Positions 6,971-7,542 of a stretch of DNA of 7,542 nucleotides are shown here, piece by piece (the first letter of the stretch is position 1; every line of letters starts with the position of its first letter). The stretch comes from an uncultured Faecalibacterium sp. (GTDB lineage: Bacteria > Bacillota > Clostridia > Oscillospirales > Ruminococcaceae). The position numbers were made by a program, and so were the translations under genes. A model generated the notes under the pieces. It searched no databases, was not told the origin of the DNA, and was given only the letters and a program-made list of their open reading frames with translations. The stretch covers positions 1 through 7,542 of the forward strand of contig CAKSZM010000078.1 in the NCBI GenBank assembly GCA_934525735.1, read 5' to 3'.

Positions 6971-7375
6971 ATGATTAAACTGATTGTTGGTACCAAGGGC
7001 TCCGGCAAGACCAAGGCGATGATCGACCAGATCAATGACGCGGTCAAGACCTCCAAGGGCAACGTGGTCGTCGTGGAAAAGGGCATGAAGCTCACCTACG
7101 ACATCGCTCCTGCTGCACGTCTGATCGACCTGGACGAGTACAAGATCTCCGGCGGCGAAATGCTGTACGGCTTCATCGCTGGCCTGATGGCAAGCAACTA
7201 TGATATCACCGACCTGTACATCGACGGCATCCTGAAGGTTCTGGATCACGACCTGAACCGTCTGGGCGTGGTGCTGGACGAGATCGCTGCCATTGCCGGC
7301 GACTCCGTCAAGGTCACCGTCACTGTCAGCGCTGACGAGGCCAGCCTGCCCCACAACGTCAAGAAGTACCTGTAA
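6971..7375 (+). CDS. Small P-loop NTPase-like protein, function unknown
   Basis: This encodes 134 residues from ATG 6971, with AGGAGGA at 6957-6963, 7 bases upstream. The protein starts MIKLIV then GTKGSGKT (7-14), a clean Walker A motif with Lys13 and Thr14. A hydrophobic strand ending in Asp, ITDLYID (79-85), is a fair Walker B candidate. A late strand, VKVTVTVSADEASLP (113-127), resembles the final strand and sensor region of small P-loop proteins. There is no signal peptide or membrane segment, so it is cytoplasmic. At 134 residues it is about the minimum for this fold and has no obvious extra domain to define a substrate. Similar short Clostridia proteins are, as I recall, often annotated only as ATP-binding or, doubtfully, as PilT-like; I see no basis for a pilus role. 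It lies 48 bases after pgi with no terminator between, so it is likely co-transcribed, and it ends at a strong terminator. Confidence 0.88.
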   Translation: MIKLIVGTKGSGKTKAMIDQINDAVKTSKGNVVVVEKGMKLTYDIAPAARLIDLDEYKISGGEMLYGFIAGLMASNYDITDLYIDGILKVLDHDLNRLGVVLDEIAAIAGDSVKVTVTVSADEASLPHNVKKYL

Positions 7376-7399
7376 TTTCGGAATCTGAACCCTATGCAG

Positions 7400-7449
7400 C
7401 AGGCAGAAAGCCGGAAATTTTGAAATTTTTTCGGTTTTCTGCCTGTTTT
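7400..7449 (+). terminator. Rho-independent terminator after the pgi/P-loop unit
   Basis: CAGGCAGAAAGCCG (7400-7413) pairs with CGGTTTTCTGCCTG (7432-7445), 14 bp with one G-T wobble. The stem can extend through GAAA/TTTT toward the loop. TTTT (7446-7449) follows. It begins 25 bases past the stop. Confidence 0.87.
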
Positions 7450-7453
7450 GGTG

Positions 7454-7482
7454 TTGACAAAGGGCTGCTTTGGCGCTATACT
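7454..7482 (+). promoter_or_regulatory. Near-consensus sigma-A promoter for the right-edge gene
   Basis: TTGACA (7454-7459), exactly 17 bases, then TATACT (7477-7482): a perfect -35 and a 5/6 -10. Transcription would start near 7489, about 20 bases before the ATG at 7510. The -10 lies in the loop of an inverted repeat. Confidence 0.82.
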
Positions 7483-7497
7483 AACAAAGCAGCCTTT
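7460..7497. repeat. Inverted repeat enclosing the -10 element (operator or second terminator)
   Basis: GGCTGCTTTG (7463-7472) and CAAAGCAGCC (7485-7494) are perfect complements. The repeat extends outward by one G-T and two A-T pairs to 7460 and 7497. The 12-base loop (7473-7484) contains the whole TATACT hexamer. On RNA read through from upstream, the same stem plus its TTTT tail (7495-7498) would look like a terminator. On DNA it covers the spacer, the -10 and the start point, as an operator would. Confidence 0.6.
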
Positions 7498-7509
7498 TAG
7501 AGGTGTACT

Positions 7510-7542
7510 ATGCAATTTGACCTGAGAAAGTTTATCGCCACC
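7510..7542 (+). CDS. Start of an unidentified gene (3' end outside window)
   Basis: ATG 7510 opens 11 codons reading MQFDLRKFIAT to the window edge. GAGGTG (7500-7505) lies 4 bases upstream, slightly close for a ribosome site. A near-consensus promoter ends 27 bases before the ATG. Too little protein is visible to name it. Confidence 0.6.
   Translation, partial: MQFDLRKFIAT

Noticed and set aside
7390..7450. Riboswitch or small RNA before the last gene
   Set aside because: The structure is fully explained by a terminator, and the new promoter leaves a leader of only about 20 bases.

Overview
This window looks like chromosomal housekeeping DNA from an anaerobic, fairly GC-rich Firmicute. The best guess is an Oscillospiraceae/Ruminococcaceae gut bacterium of the Faecalibacterium/Gemmiger/Subdoligranulum type. 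The reasons are a group B-like [FeFe]-hydrogenase C-terminus, GC-rich third codon positions, strong AGGAGG-type ribosome sites, sigma-A-like promoters and a DegV-family protein. The genus is an inference from style and gene content and was not tested by any search.

Layout. The left edge (1-645) holds the C-terminal part of an [FeFe] hydrogenase, closed by a perfect terminator hairpin. Next, 646-892 holds that terminator and a clear promoter, followed by a gene for a small secreted protein of unknown function (893-1366). It converges on a 67-residue membrane protein on the minus strand (1420-1623, YtxH-like), and the two share one long terminator stem. From the divergent region 1624-1782 a tight three-gene operon runs rightward: pyridoxal/pyridoxamine kinase (1783-2619, TTG start), tRNA 2'-O-methyltransferase TrmL (2632-3138) and a DegV fatty-acid-binding protein (3147-4019), closed by a terminator. 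Then comes a DacA-type D-Ala-D-Ala carboxypeptidase (4131-5375). A 215-base gap with a 12-bp hairpin and a promoter leads to glucose-6-phosphate isomerase (5591-6922) and a 134-residue P-loop protein (6971-7375), which end at a strong terminator. A near-consensus promoter set inside an inverted repeat then drives a gene of which only 11 codons are visible (7510-7542). No stretch over 300 bases lacks a gene.

Functionally these are independent units: hydrogen metabolism, PLP supply with tRNA wobble modification and fatty-acid handling, peptidoglycan trimming, and central glycolysis. I see no mobile element, CRISPR array, rRNA or tRNA gene. Nothing in the window is clearly a novel multi-gene system. 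The points most worth a second look are inverted repeats centred on -10 elements (strongest at 7460-7497), the uncharacterised secreted protein, the glycine-zipper membrane protein, and the small P-loop protein behind pgi.
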